In this document: positions 25,030 through 34,907 of the stretch, piece by piece
Position numbering within the stretch: position 1 is the stretch's first letter
Layout: each line of letters opens with the position of its first letter
Assembly: GCA_947034895.1 (NCBI GenBank)
Contig: OX344762.1
Coordinates: 85,182,981-85,246,980, forward strand
Direction of reading: 5' to 3'
DNA length: 64,000 nucleotides
Origin: Rhytidiadelphus loreus
Taxonomy: Eukaryota > Streptophyta > Bryopsida > Hypnales > Hylocomiaceae
Position numbers and translations under genes: made by a program
The notes under the pieces: generated by a model
Databases searched by the model: none
Seen by the model: only the letters and a program-made list of their open reading frames with translations
Told to the model about the DNA's origin: nothing

Positions 25030-25520
25030 TTTCCATTTTGAAATACTTTGTGAAGTACCTACAATATGGTAAGTTTAGATTGGGTTAAAATTAGATATTT
25101 ATTAATGTCAAAATGGATGGTGGCCATGTATGTTTTATGTATGTAAAATTATTTTTGAATTAGGATTGGACCACAATGTAGAAGCTTGTTATAGGAGTCT
25201 AGAATGATGTAGACATGGTTTGAATGAGATATGGGTAGATGAACATTGATTATGTTGTACTTCATCCACCCATAACAACCACCTAAAGTACTGTGTTTAA
25301 AAGGAAAAGATCATTTTGGAAAGTGGCATTTTGAAATATTTAAGAGTGGTAAGAGTTTATCTCAAGTCAAATATAAATATTTACTAATAATAAAATGGGA
25401 GTTGGTACCTTTGTGCTTTTGTAGGTAAAGTGTTATTTAATTCTAGATTAGACAACAATGTAGGACCTTTTCATAAGATTCTATTTTATTGGGCTTCATA
25501 TTGATGTATTATGAGAGGAG
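25030..25520 (+). repeat. Imperfect tandem duplication, about 260 bp
   Basis: Segments 25030-25260 and 25300-25520 share in order 'TTTTGAAATA(C/T)TT', 'AAATA..ATTTA(T/C)TAAT', 'AAAATGG', 'ACAATGTAG(A/G)' and 'TAAGATTCTA / TAGGAGTCTA'. AT-rich, non-coding. Confidence 0.45.
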
Positions 25521-25609
25521 GAAGTTTATGTATATTATTTTTCATCCACTAATATCTTTCTTGTTGAATTCTAATGAAGATATACATTAATTCAATAATT
25601 TAACCTATT

Positions 25610-26690
25610 TAAGATGTCTAGACTATTTATAACTTATACATTACATTTTTCCATACACTTATATGTAACTTTATGGCTTTTATTAATTTGACTCTTTCAA
25701 ATACAACAAAAACATGATTTTATTTTTTATTCACATTTTAAACTATGAAAAAAATTATATGAATTTAATATTATCAATGATTCCATGTATATTAAACATT
25801 TACAACTTTTTAGGTAATTTCTTTCTCTACACTTGTGCACAAAATTTTATGACTTTTGTTAATTTGGTTCTTCAAAGTACACCACAATTAGAATTTAAAA
25901 AAATTAGGTTTTCAATTTATACCCAAATTGCATGAATTGAATAAATTATATGAGCAATTGGATGAGTTTAATATCATTATGGATTCCACTTATTTAACCC
26001 TCAAAGGACATTTGGTAACCCTCAAGCCTTCTACTTAGAGAATATTTAAAATTGTAGAAGTTGACTTCAACATCTCTTTGAAAAATGGGCTTGTTTTTTT
26101 CTTCCTCCCAATAGGCATCAAATGCAATTTTTGGGTATTAAAATTTTGATTGTTGGAAGGAGAGCAGTCTTGATCCTAAGTGCAAAGGTTGAGACACTTC
26201 TTTGTTGTGGTTGCTCAAGATAGAGTAGTTTAAACGAGAGTGGCATTGTGCAGGAACACAAAATCTGTTGTATCTACTTGTTTAGTTTGAAAACCTTGTA
26301 GCAAATTACTTGGGCTACTTCTTGAGAAATAAAAATGTCCTTTAAGAATTAAAATATTTAAAAATTATGGATTAATTTCTTTCCATACACTATGTACAAA
26401 ATTTATGGCTTTTACTAATTTGGTTCTTCAAGTTCAATGTAATTAAAATTTAAAATTAAAATAAAATGAGGCTTTCAATTTAAACAAAAATTACATGAAA
26501 TGAATCACTTCAAGCACTCAAGATGTCTAGTAAATTTATAACTTGCACATTACATTTTTTCTAAACACTTGTGTGCAAATTTATTATTTTTAATAATTTG
26601 TCTCTTTGTAGTAAATATAATATAGTCATGATTTTATTTTTATTTGTGATTTAAATTAAAAATATTATCAATTGCATCTTCCTTCTCATC
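25610..26690 (+). repeat. Four related AT-rich repeat units of 130-190 bp
   Basis: Units start near 25610, 25800, 26374 and 26525. Each contains a variant of 'ACACTTGTGCACAAAATTT', then 'ATGGCTTTTATTAATTTG', then 'CTCTTT/GTTCTT' and AT-rich filler. Units 1 and 4 share the lead 'AAGATGTCTAG..TTTATAACTT..ACATTACATTTTT'. At 25994 a lone TTAACCCTCAAAGGACATTT resembles one end of the TTAA element family, with no mate found. Confidence 0.5.
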
Positions 26691-26743
26691 AAATAATGAT
26701 ATTCATCGAATTTGTTTAAGAAAATTATCCATGTTTGATTGTA

Positions 26744-27677
26744 TTAACCCCTAAAGTCCCAAGGCCATTTTTCTGTCAAAAACCACTCAAAACTGTCATT
26801 TCTACTGCATTAGTCCAAAAAAACAAAAACAAAACTTTTTTTGAAACTGAATCGTAGGATCTTAAACTTTACTTGTTTTAGATCATGTGGTAAAAATTTC
26901 ATGAAGTTTGACCGTACAGATTGAGAGATATGAGCATTCAAAGTTGAAAAAACAAGTTTTTTTGAACACTAGACTGCAATTTTAGATGACTTTGATCTCT
27001 ATTTGTGGAAAAAAATTACACTGTGGAGTTTGAATTAAAAATTTATTGTGTTGAATAATTGAGTTATGAGTCTAGGAAAAAAATTTCAAAAAATAGCAAC
27101 TTGATTTTCATACTTCAAAAAATTGTCAAGTAGAAGTAGGTCCAAGATTGAAAGAAAAACTAAATTGATAATAGTTCTTAGATGGGATTGAAATACAATA
27201 ATCCCAACGGTGAGATTGTTCTAACAAGAAAATTTAACCTTTTCAAAAAAAAAAATTTGAAAAAAATTGAAAATCGCATTCTAAGATGAATCCTACAAGG
27301 GTTTTTTTTCCAAAAAGATGCTTAGATTGCCCGAAAAATAAGATTGTTCATAACTTTCACATCACTAATCAAAGAGGAATGAATCAAATCTTTATATGTA
27401 GACAAAAACATAATCTTTGAGAAAAAAAAATTTTAAAATTTTATTTTGAATTTTTGCAATATTTTTTGTGCTGCCCGCCGAGTTCAGTTTCAGGATTTTT
27501 GTGGTATAACTTTTGCTTCCGGGTACCTATTGAAATAAAAATTATATTCCCCAAAAGCTTATCAAGTTTTCTATCTTCAAAAAAAGTTTCAAAAAATTAG
27601 GGTAAAATTTCAGCCCATAGGAACTTGCCCGAATTCCAAATTGTCCCCGAAGGGAACAATGGGACTTTAGGGGTTAA
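26744..27677. mobile_element. TTAA-flanked TIR element, copy E3 (best-preserved)
   Basis: Both ends match: TTAACCCCTAAAGTCCCAAG on the left and TTAACCCCTAAAGTCCCATT on the reverse of the right end, so the TTAA and the next 14 bp are identical. Length is 934 bp, with no open frame of note. It shares an interior 'CTGCCCG', 'GGTATAACTTTTGCT' and 'ATTCCCCAAAA(G/T)CT' with E2. This is the reference copy for the family. Confidence 0.78.
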
Positions 27678-28378
27678 ATTTGACTTATAATAACAATGTC
27701 AAAAATTTATTTGCCATACAAATTATATTTTAATAATTTTTACACCTTCCACCATCTTGTAGTCCTACTACAGCTGGACAAAGTATGAAAAAGATATGCA
27801 ATTTTGAAATTTATGGTGTTTTTTATATCAAAGTGAACACTTCAAAATTCTTCCGTGCATTGTAGAAACTCGTTGCTCATTAATTTTTATAATTTAAAAA
27901 AAATTTACACAGTTTTAATCATACCACGCCATTTCTGAAAATGTAAAAAAGGTTTCATTTGGGTACACCATGCAAAAGTTAACCATGATTAATTAAGCTG
28001 AAAAATTTAAAATAAAATAAAACGCAAAAACACGGACTAACAGAAAAGGCGGACCGACATGGATGAATGTTTTCAACTGACACAAAACCGGATGACAAAC
28101 GTTGTCAGCATCAGTCTAGAGCTTCAGTTCTTCTCCAGCCCTGAAGACTTCCTTTTCGGCAGTCTGCCCTTCGGCGGATTCCCGTGCTCCGTCGCGAATT
28201 TGATTTGCGAACTTGAGCTTAAGGATCTTTCGAGAATCTCTCGAAGATCATCGCCTTCATAATTAGCAAACTCCAGTCGACGCAGAATTTTTTAACTGGA
28301 TTTGTAGTGAGTTTGGGAGGCGCCTGATTGCGGTGGCGGCTGCAGTGTGCTCGTAGGTCTTCGGAAGAGGACGGCGCA
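27678..28378. other. Region upstream of the ZNF593-like gene
   Basis: AT-rich to about 28050, then more GC-balanced sequence that presumably carries the promoter and 5' UTR. A 67-codon frame at 28059-28262 has no recognisable features. Confidence 0.35.
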
Positions 28379-30028
28379 ATGGGGAAGTGTCCGAACCACA
28401 AAAACAGTCATGGCAAGCATTACTCTCATAAATCGGCGCGGAGAACGAAATTCGAGAAGAAAGATATCCTTGCAACTTATTTTGTAATTTGTTTGCAATT
28501 TTAGTGTACTTTGCTTGCATTTTTTTTAGTGGATTAGGATTCGAGGTGTTTCTATCTTTCTCATCCCTCGTCCCTTCTTGTTTCTGTCTTCGTAGAAGTT
28601 TAGGGTTTGATTCTTGTGCACATGACCAAACCCTAATTCAGGTCAGTGTGGGGATTTTTCTCGATTTCGTGACGGTTCTAGATTTATATGTCGACTAGTT
28701 CTTGCTAGGCCTTGAAGCGTACACTTTTGTCCTCAATACTTGCAAATTTGGTACGGAGGTTTAATATTGGATTAAAGTTTCTACTAATGTGCAGCAGCTA
28801 GGGTTGGACATGTTTACCCTATTTTTTGGTAATGAGTGGTTAGAGTGTGTGTACTGCTTCTTTATTTTTAGTTCTGGAAGCTGCGGGTCATACTTTAGGG
28901 TTTTCAATTTGCTAGGGATTTCACCCTTAACTCTATTGGTACACGTGACGACATGATTTACACGGAACTTCGCAAAGTGGATACACCGAAATCAAAGGAG
29001 ATTGATCAAGATCTTCCTGGTTTGGGCCAGTTCTATTGCCTACACTGCGAGTAAGTTGCATATACTGTCTTACTAGTTGTACATCTCACCAGTTTGAGGT
29101 ATATGAGCAGAAGACGACATTTTGTGCTTTTGAGGGGGTTTGTTTCTATTGCTTTTGTCCTATACCCGTAGTTTCTTTTGGTTTTCACATTTTGACTAGA
29201 TTATACAGTAGAGACCCTAGAGAAAACAAACTCAGCACATTATAGGGTCAATGTAAGACCCCCGCTGTGGAAGACGGTCAATTCGGGCCTTAAGATTCTC
29301 CTTGAAGGCCCTGGTTATCACAAACCGTACTGAGCCGAGGAGTAGGGTTTGAGAATTCGACTTAAGAATTTACTCAATAATTACTGAAATGCATTCTCCT
29401 AACGGTTGATCTCATTGACCTTTAGTTTTATAAGTACACTAGGGTCCTCTATACCATAGATAGGTCTTTGTGGCCTTTGATACCCTATACCGCGCCGGGT
29501 CCTCTATTCTACTCCTGTCCCCGCTTTTCGCGGACTCTTTTGAAGTTCTAAAATTGATGAGTAGTTCTACTGACTGGCTGGTAAGAGAGCTTGCTTAGGA
29601 AGACTCAGGAACCGCAAGTCTGCTTTAATTGACGAGTGGGATTCTGTAGACGTTGAAGAGCAGCTCAAGCTTGTTCTGAGAATCGTGTTCTTTTTACAGT
29701 CGTCACTTCACAAACACAACTATCCGTGATGAGCATTACAAGACAAAGAAGCATAGAAGAAGGTGATATTTCACACTAGTACTTTGAGCTGTGTTCATTT
29801 GTTATCTTCTTGTTTATTAACTCTACTGTGTACATGTTTGTCAGTGTGTATTGAGTTTACTTTGTTTCAAACCTGCTGAACTTAAATTCTTAATATTGTC
29901 ACAGGGTGAAGACGATGGAGGGACCTGCTCCCCATAACCAGATTGACGCAGAGGTTGCGGCCGGAATGGGTGTCCCGGACAATGGCCCAAGATTACGTGT
30001 TGGTGAAGGTTTGGCCATGGCTATGTAA
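28379..30028 (+). CDS. ZNF593: ZNF593/Bud20-type C2H2 zinc-finger protein, 4 exons
   Basis: Bud20/ZNF593 family proteins are small nuclear zinc-finger factors that assist 60S ribosome export. Exons 28379-28483, 28899-29050, 29700-29762 and 29905-30028 sum to 444 nt (147 aa plus stop), all GT-AG and in phase. Signatures: MGKCPNHKNSHGKHYSHKSA and RRTKF at the N-terminus; DQDLPGLGQFYCLHC; a C2H2 finger C82-C85-H98-H104 (HFTNTTIRDEHYKTKKH); then GPAPHNQIDAEVAAGMGVPD and NGPR. The finger and C-terminal motif match plant ZNF593 homologues closely. Between RRTKF and the DDMIYTEL region this model has about 24 extra residues, because the only in-phase splice pair found is 28483/28899. That junction is the least certain part. 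Confidence 0.88.
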
Positions 30029-30636
30029 AATCTGGTCTCACATTGGAAAAAGGTGGAACTCCGCAATTAGGAACGAGCTTGCCATCACAGTGTAGTCAAT
30101 GCTGCAGAAGAAGCTTCTGGTTCATATGTGAGCTTTGAAAATCTCTCCGTCTTTTGCGGGCTAGAATTCTGAGAGAGTCATACTCTGTTGGTTGCCGCAA
30201 AAATATGAAGTCACAGTATTGTTGAAAACAGTGCAGGGAAGCAGTCAATGTATTTCCCACCCGCTAGAGAAATTGGAAGAATTATTGTTGTCAGTTTGCT
30301 CTTTTACGCGTTTTCTTCGATTGTGGTCAAAAGTGAGATTTTCAAATGCAAGACTATCTGAAATAGAATGCCTCACTTCTAATTGTTGGTAAAAGTCTCG
30401 CTAGAAAAGAATTGGAATTTCATTCGCTGTAGGAACTCTAAATGCAACCAAATTGCCGAGTGCTTCTTGCAATCACCCATGTCTGTAAGCTTTCTTTAAA
30501 TCCAAAGATGCAAAGTGCAACTCACGACCATTGTGTTGCAATGAAATCAAGTAGTTCGTGACAATCATCATGATGCCACATGAAACGTCTGATTCTACAA
30601 AATGAAAAAGACAAATTTCAAATACTACCGTAATAA
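30029..30636. other. Downstream of the ZNF593-like gene
   Basis: 3' UTR and intergenic DNA. No further exon or element ends are recognised. Confidence 0.35.
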
Positions 30637-31545
30637 GAGAATCCCCACCAGTGGCTTTCCTATCCCTATTTGATTGAGTTTCATTTGGATAGGGAAGAAA
30701 ATCATCCCACCAACATTCTTTATTTCTAAAAATTTAGATAATGGGGGTCTGAATTTCCTAAATGGGATGAGATGGATAGGGAACTCAAATGGAGTAAGAG
30801 CATCCCCACCTTAAATGGGATGAGATGGATAGGAAACTCAAATGGAATAAGAGCATCCTCACCCTAAATGGGATGAGATGGATAGGGAACTCAAATGGAG
30901 TAAGAGCATCCCCACCAATGTCTTCCCTATTTCTATCTCCGTTGGAATGAAGGGGAGCACAAATGGAGATAGGGAAGAGAAGCTTCCACTAGTAGATCCC
31001 TAAATTTTCAACTTATTACTAAATAGAGGTAGGGAGAAGTCAAAAGGGAATTATAGAAATAGTAACAAGGCCAAATGAATAGTACTTCCACAAATCAATG
31101 AAGCACAACTCATGTTGGGAAAGTGAAAAGTGATTTAGGAATTACTCCATTTGAGTTCCCTATCCATCATTCCATTTAAGGAATTTGGATCCTCCCTCCC
31201 TAAATTCTTAGGAATAGGGAATGTTGGTCGGGAAGTTTTCTTCCCTATCCAGATGATATTCATTTAGATAGGGATAGGGAAGCCATTGGTGGGGATGTTT
31301 TAATCCTTAAAGCACTTTTCACCTTTCCAACATAAGTTGTGTTTCATTGATTTGTAGGAATACTATTCATTTGGCTTTGTTATTATTTCTATAGTTTTGT
31401 TTTGACTTCTCTCTACGTCTATTTTGCAATAAGTTGAAAATTTAGGGTTGAACTAGTAGGAGCTTGCCTTCCCTATCCCCATCTTTATTCCTCTTCATCC
31501 AATGGAAATACGGATAGGGAAGCCACTGGTGGAGATGCTTCTATT
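30637..31545. mobile_element. Nested pair of inverted-repeat MITEs with GAGCATCCCCACC-type ends
   Basis: Pair A: arms about 30640-30800 and 31140-31300. Pair B: arms about 30900-31135 and 31310-31545. Both pairs have ends of the form GA(G)CATCCCCACCA(A/G)TGGCTT followed by TCCCTATCC. The order is A, B, A', B', so one element has inserted into the other or the array has been rearranged. No coding capacity. The terminus resembles hAT-type plant MITEs, but no clear 8-bp duplication was seen. Confidence 0.65.
30761..30919 (+). repeat. Three tandem copies of a 53-bp unit containing a MITE end
   Basis: Units start at 30761, 30814 and 30867. Each has AATGGGATGAGATGGATAGG, then AACTCAAATGGA(G/A)TAAGAG, then CATCC(C/T)CACC. 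Two or three mismatches separate the copies. Confidence 0.93.
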
Positions 31546-32766
31546 GGACATGGCTTCACTTTTATTAGAGGCCAACAGGGAGGTGCAATGATCCTTCGAG
31601 GTGCAATGATCCTTCGTGGTAGCCATGCAGGATCCCTTGCATGTCCGTTTGTAAAGAAATCTTTTCAAGAAGGATTTCCCTACATGGATTAAGGTAAACC
31701 TCCCTATAATAGGCAAACCTCCCATGACATGCACGTAAAGAACTACCCATTAGAGTCTTATATCAACCCATGATTTCTAATAAATGGGTTTAGGACTACA
31801 TTAGGTTGATTTCTGGCCATAATCCATGCCTATGGATTACACCTTTTAATGATTGAGTTATTAGTGATTTTCATACAATACTTACACCTTTCTAGTATAA
31901 AGAAATCATAAAAAGTTATTTTTTTATTCCTTGATGTTAGGAAATGTTGTGACTACTTTAGGTGGTAAGATGACCATTATGGAAACACTTTTTGTTGATT
32001 GGGCAACACTCATTAGAGAAATTATGGGGTCTCTAGAGGGCTGCCTCGTGGTGACAGCCAAGCTATATTGAGTTTGGTCTGTCACTCCAAAAAGTTACGC
32101 ACCTTTGGTGTCAGCCAAGGTGAATATATCAAAATCTGCCAATTTTTGCGATTTTAAATTTTTTTAAATTAAATTTTAAAAAATAAATTATTTCAGTCTG
32201 GAAAAAATATATATATATTTTTTAGTCAATTTTTTATTCATTAATTTTGATTTCTGCGTTGATGCCACTACAGATTTAGGTAGGCGGAAATAGGGGGAAA
32301 AAAAACAAATTTGCTAAAAAAAACAAATTTCAGGGTCCTTTAAGGGTTGCGGTAGCCCTCTTGAGACCCCAGATTTTCTCTAATGCTTTAAAAATTTAGA
32401 ATAAATTCATACTTTGTCCAAAAAATAAAATTTCAATAGCTTCCTTAATTTCTCATAGGACACTTGAAAAATTCATAACAAATTCATACTTTTTCTAAAA
32501 AATAAAATTTCAACAACTTCCTTCCTTTCTCATATTTGTCTTTGTATGTCATAAGGAGGTTTACTTTATGTCAAGCAATACCTCTCATTGTCAAGCATTA
32601 CCTCTCATCGTCAAGCATTTCACTCTAAAAAGCATCATTAGGCATTCCTCCTTCTCAAGTTCTATCTTGTTCATTGACCGTTTTAAAAGTGAAATGCCCT
32701 TCTCCTTAGGCATTACCTTATACATTACGGATAGTCTCATTGGTCGTCTATGACTTGCAATTCTTT
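31546..32766. other. Intergenic DNA without a recognised gene
   Basis: Short duplications are visible (for example 'GGTGCAATGATCCTTCG' twice near 31577, and 'GTCAAGCAATACCTCTCAT'-like units near 32572-32625). Two similar stretches contain 'AATTCATACTTT(G/T)TC(C/T)AAAAAATAAA' (32404 and 32477). No gene or complete element was identified. Confidence 0.35.
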
Positions 32767-33147
32767 GAGGATTGAGAATGATCGTTCTTCTTCTTAAGAA
32801 ATGAAGAAAATTTCTGAGTTTGAGAATTGAGAATGACCATTCTTCTCCTTAAGAAGTGAAGAAAATTTCTGAGTTCGAGAATTGAGAATGACCATTCTTC
32901 TCCTTAAGAAGTGAAGAAAATTTCCGAGTTTGAGAATTGAGGATGACCATTCTTCTCCTTAAGAAGTGAAGAAAATTTCCGAGTTTGAGGATTGAGGATG
33001 ACCATTCTTCTCCTTAAGAAGTGAAGAAAATTTCCGAGTTTGAGGATTGAGGATGACCATTCTTCTCCTTAAGAAGTGAAGAAAATTTCCGAGTTCGAGA
33101 ATTGAGAATGACCATTCTTTTCCTTAAGGAATGAAGAATTTTTTTTG
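32767..33147 (+). repeat. 55-bp tandem repeat, about 7 copies
   Basis: Units begin at 32767, 32822, 32877, 32932, 32987, 33042 and 33097 (last partial). Each is GAGAATTGAGAATGACCATT, then CTTCTCCTTAAGAAGTGAAG, then AAAATTTCCGAGTTT, with few substitutions between copies. The TTCTTCTCCTTAAGAAGTGAA core is partly self-complementary. Confidence 0.95.
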
Positions 33148-33474
33148 AGTTCTATCTAAGTTCTATGCCAACTATATGTTCACTTCTACACCACCTATGA
33201 GTTCTATGCCACCTATGTGTTCACTTGTGTCATTCTCCAATCTCATTCTCCATGCTACTCATCTCTCATCTCCAAAACTACAAAAGGGGGTCACACCTTC
33301 ATGTAGAATGGCTCCCCATTGGCTCATCTTTTCTCTCACCAACTTCTTGGAGTTCATAGAAGTTTCCATAGAGGTGTGACTACCCCTAGTGTCCTTTTGA
33401 CATTCTCTACCGCTACACACATTGGATTAACCCTTGAAATGATGGATCATACAATTAGCAACAAATTTTTATTA

Positions 33475-33953
33475 AGGTAGGAGGCTTTGAAATGGCTCAT
33501 TTAAGGATTGATCCACCTTTTTCATGTATTTTCTTAAATGAAAATATGTTTAGCTCATTTTTCAGACAAAGAAAAATAGAAGAGGAATCTAACACAATTG
33601 TTTTCATATTTTTTGAATAATTTTTGAATTACTTATGAATTTTCAAAGAAGTTGTGTCATAATTGTTTTCATATTTTTTGAATAATTTTTTAATTACTTA
33701 TGGATTTTCAAAGAAGTTGTGTCATAAGTCCCTATTTATATCCCTAGGTCTTCCATAAACTGTTTATTTGCAACTTTTAAAGAAAAATAGAAAAGCAAAA
33801 AGAATGATTGGCTCTTGCAATTAATATTGCTTTTTTCCCTTGGTTCATTCAATGACTATGGAGGTCAATTTATGAACTACCATTTGTCCATTTCACAACC
33901 ATTTATAGGGTCTATTCTTAATCCCCGCTCCTCCATTTCAGAGCCTCCTACCT
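33475..33953. mobile_element. TA-flanked TIR element F2
   Basis: Left TA/AGGTAGGAGGCTTTGAAATG; right end, reverse-complemented, AGGTAGGAGGCTCTGAAATG/TA. It is homologous to F1 and contains an internal 75-bp tandem duplication (33586 and 33661) around 'TTTTCATATTTTTTGAATAA'. Non-coding. Confidence 0.75.
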
Positions 33954-34465
33954 TACCCTAATCTTTGGAAGTCTTTGAAACCAAAAATCCTCAACAATGA
34001 TTACATACCAGTATTAACTATGAAAAATGAACACCAATATATAGATATAGATCAATGTTTTTTTTCTAGCAATTTGGTGCAAAGTTGCACCAAATTTTTT
34101 GACCTAGCACCAAGCTATAGGAAATTTTTAGTAAAATTTTGGATGAAATTGCCAAAAAAACTTCAAGTTCAAGAAAAATCTTGGACGAAATCACCAAAAA
34201 AAACTTCAAGTTCAAGAAAAATCTTGGATGAAATTGCCAAATTGTGAATGAAAAAAGAATTATAGATACATAGTATCACATTTTCTATCCAGTACGTGGA
34301 TGAATGTTGAAACTTGGAGCACCACCATAACATTTAATATTGCCACTTCGCCATTTCATGGAAAATGAAAAAAACAACTAAACTGATATAGATATTGAAG
34401 TATCTGGATGTTTGAATTTTTCGTTTCGTTGAAATTTTCTTCAAAAACAGGATCAACATGGGAAA

Positions 34466-34470
34466 ACAAA
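34466..34470 (-). terminator. Pol III T-run after the tRNA pair
   Basis: TTTTT on the minus strand, 8 nt past the 3' end of tRNA-Ser. It is the first T-run of four or more after either tRNA gene. Confidence 0.7.
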
Positions 34471-34478
34471 AACAGCGT

Positions 34479-34560
34479 CGTCAACTGCAGGATTTGAACC
34501 TGCGCGGGGAAACCCCAGCAGATTTCGAGTCTGCCGCCTTAACCACTCGGCCAAATTGAC
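34479..34560 (-). tRNA. tRNA-Ser(CGA): tRNA-Ser(CGA)
   Basis: An 82-nt class II tRNA. The acceptor stem pairs GTCAATT with AGTTGAC, with discriminator G. The D-arm region contains the A box TGGCCGAGTGG, the anticodon stem-loop is GCAGA/CTCGAAA/TCTGC with anticodon CGA (codon UCG), there is the long variable arm expected of tRNA-Ser, and the T arm is GCAGG/TTCAAAT/CCTGC. A TTTTT Pol III stop lies 8 nt downstream. Confidence 0.97.
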
Positions 34561-34566
34561 GGGGGT

Positions 34567-34639
34567 CGACCATGCTGGGGATCGAACCCAGAATCTCTTG
34601 CTCCGTAGGCAAGCGCCTTATCCATTGGGCCACACGGTC
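34567..34639 (-). tRNA. tRNA-Arg(ACG): tRNA-Arg(ACG)
   Basis: A 73-nt tRNA. The acceptor stem pairs GACCGTG with CATGGTC (one G-U), with discriminator G. The A box is TGGCCCAATGG, the anticodon stem-loop is CTTGC/CTACGGA/GCAAG with anticodon ACG (CGU codons; position 34 normally becomes inosine), and the T arm is CTGGG/TTCGATC/CCCAG. No T-run separates it from the tRNA-Ser gene 6 nt downstream. Confidence 0.97.
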
Positions 34640-34907
34640 CGATTGATGAAGAAATTCACTCGATTACTGATAAATAAATAAATAAAATATAGACTGGAGT
34701 ATCACAACACGCGACATACGGTCAAACAAACCAAACACGGACACAAGATCTGCCACCAGCGGGAATCACCTACAACTATACTACAGCCCCAACTGGGAAA
34801 ACACAAGTGTTTATTACGATGATTTTATTAGTAAGCAATACACATCGTCAGTGCCGAAGCTAGCGACTTGCAACACCAAAGAAAGCCCACCAAAAGAAAC
34901 TAAAAGA

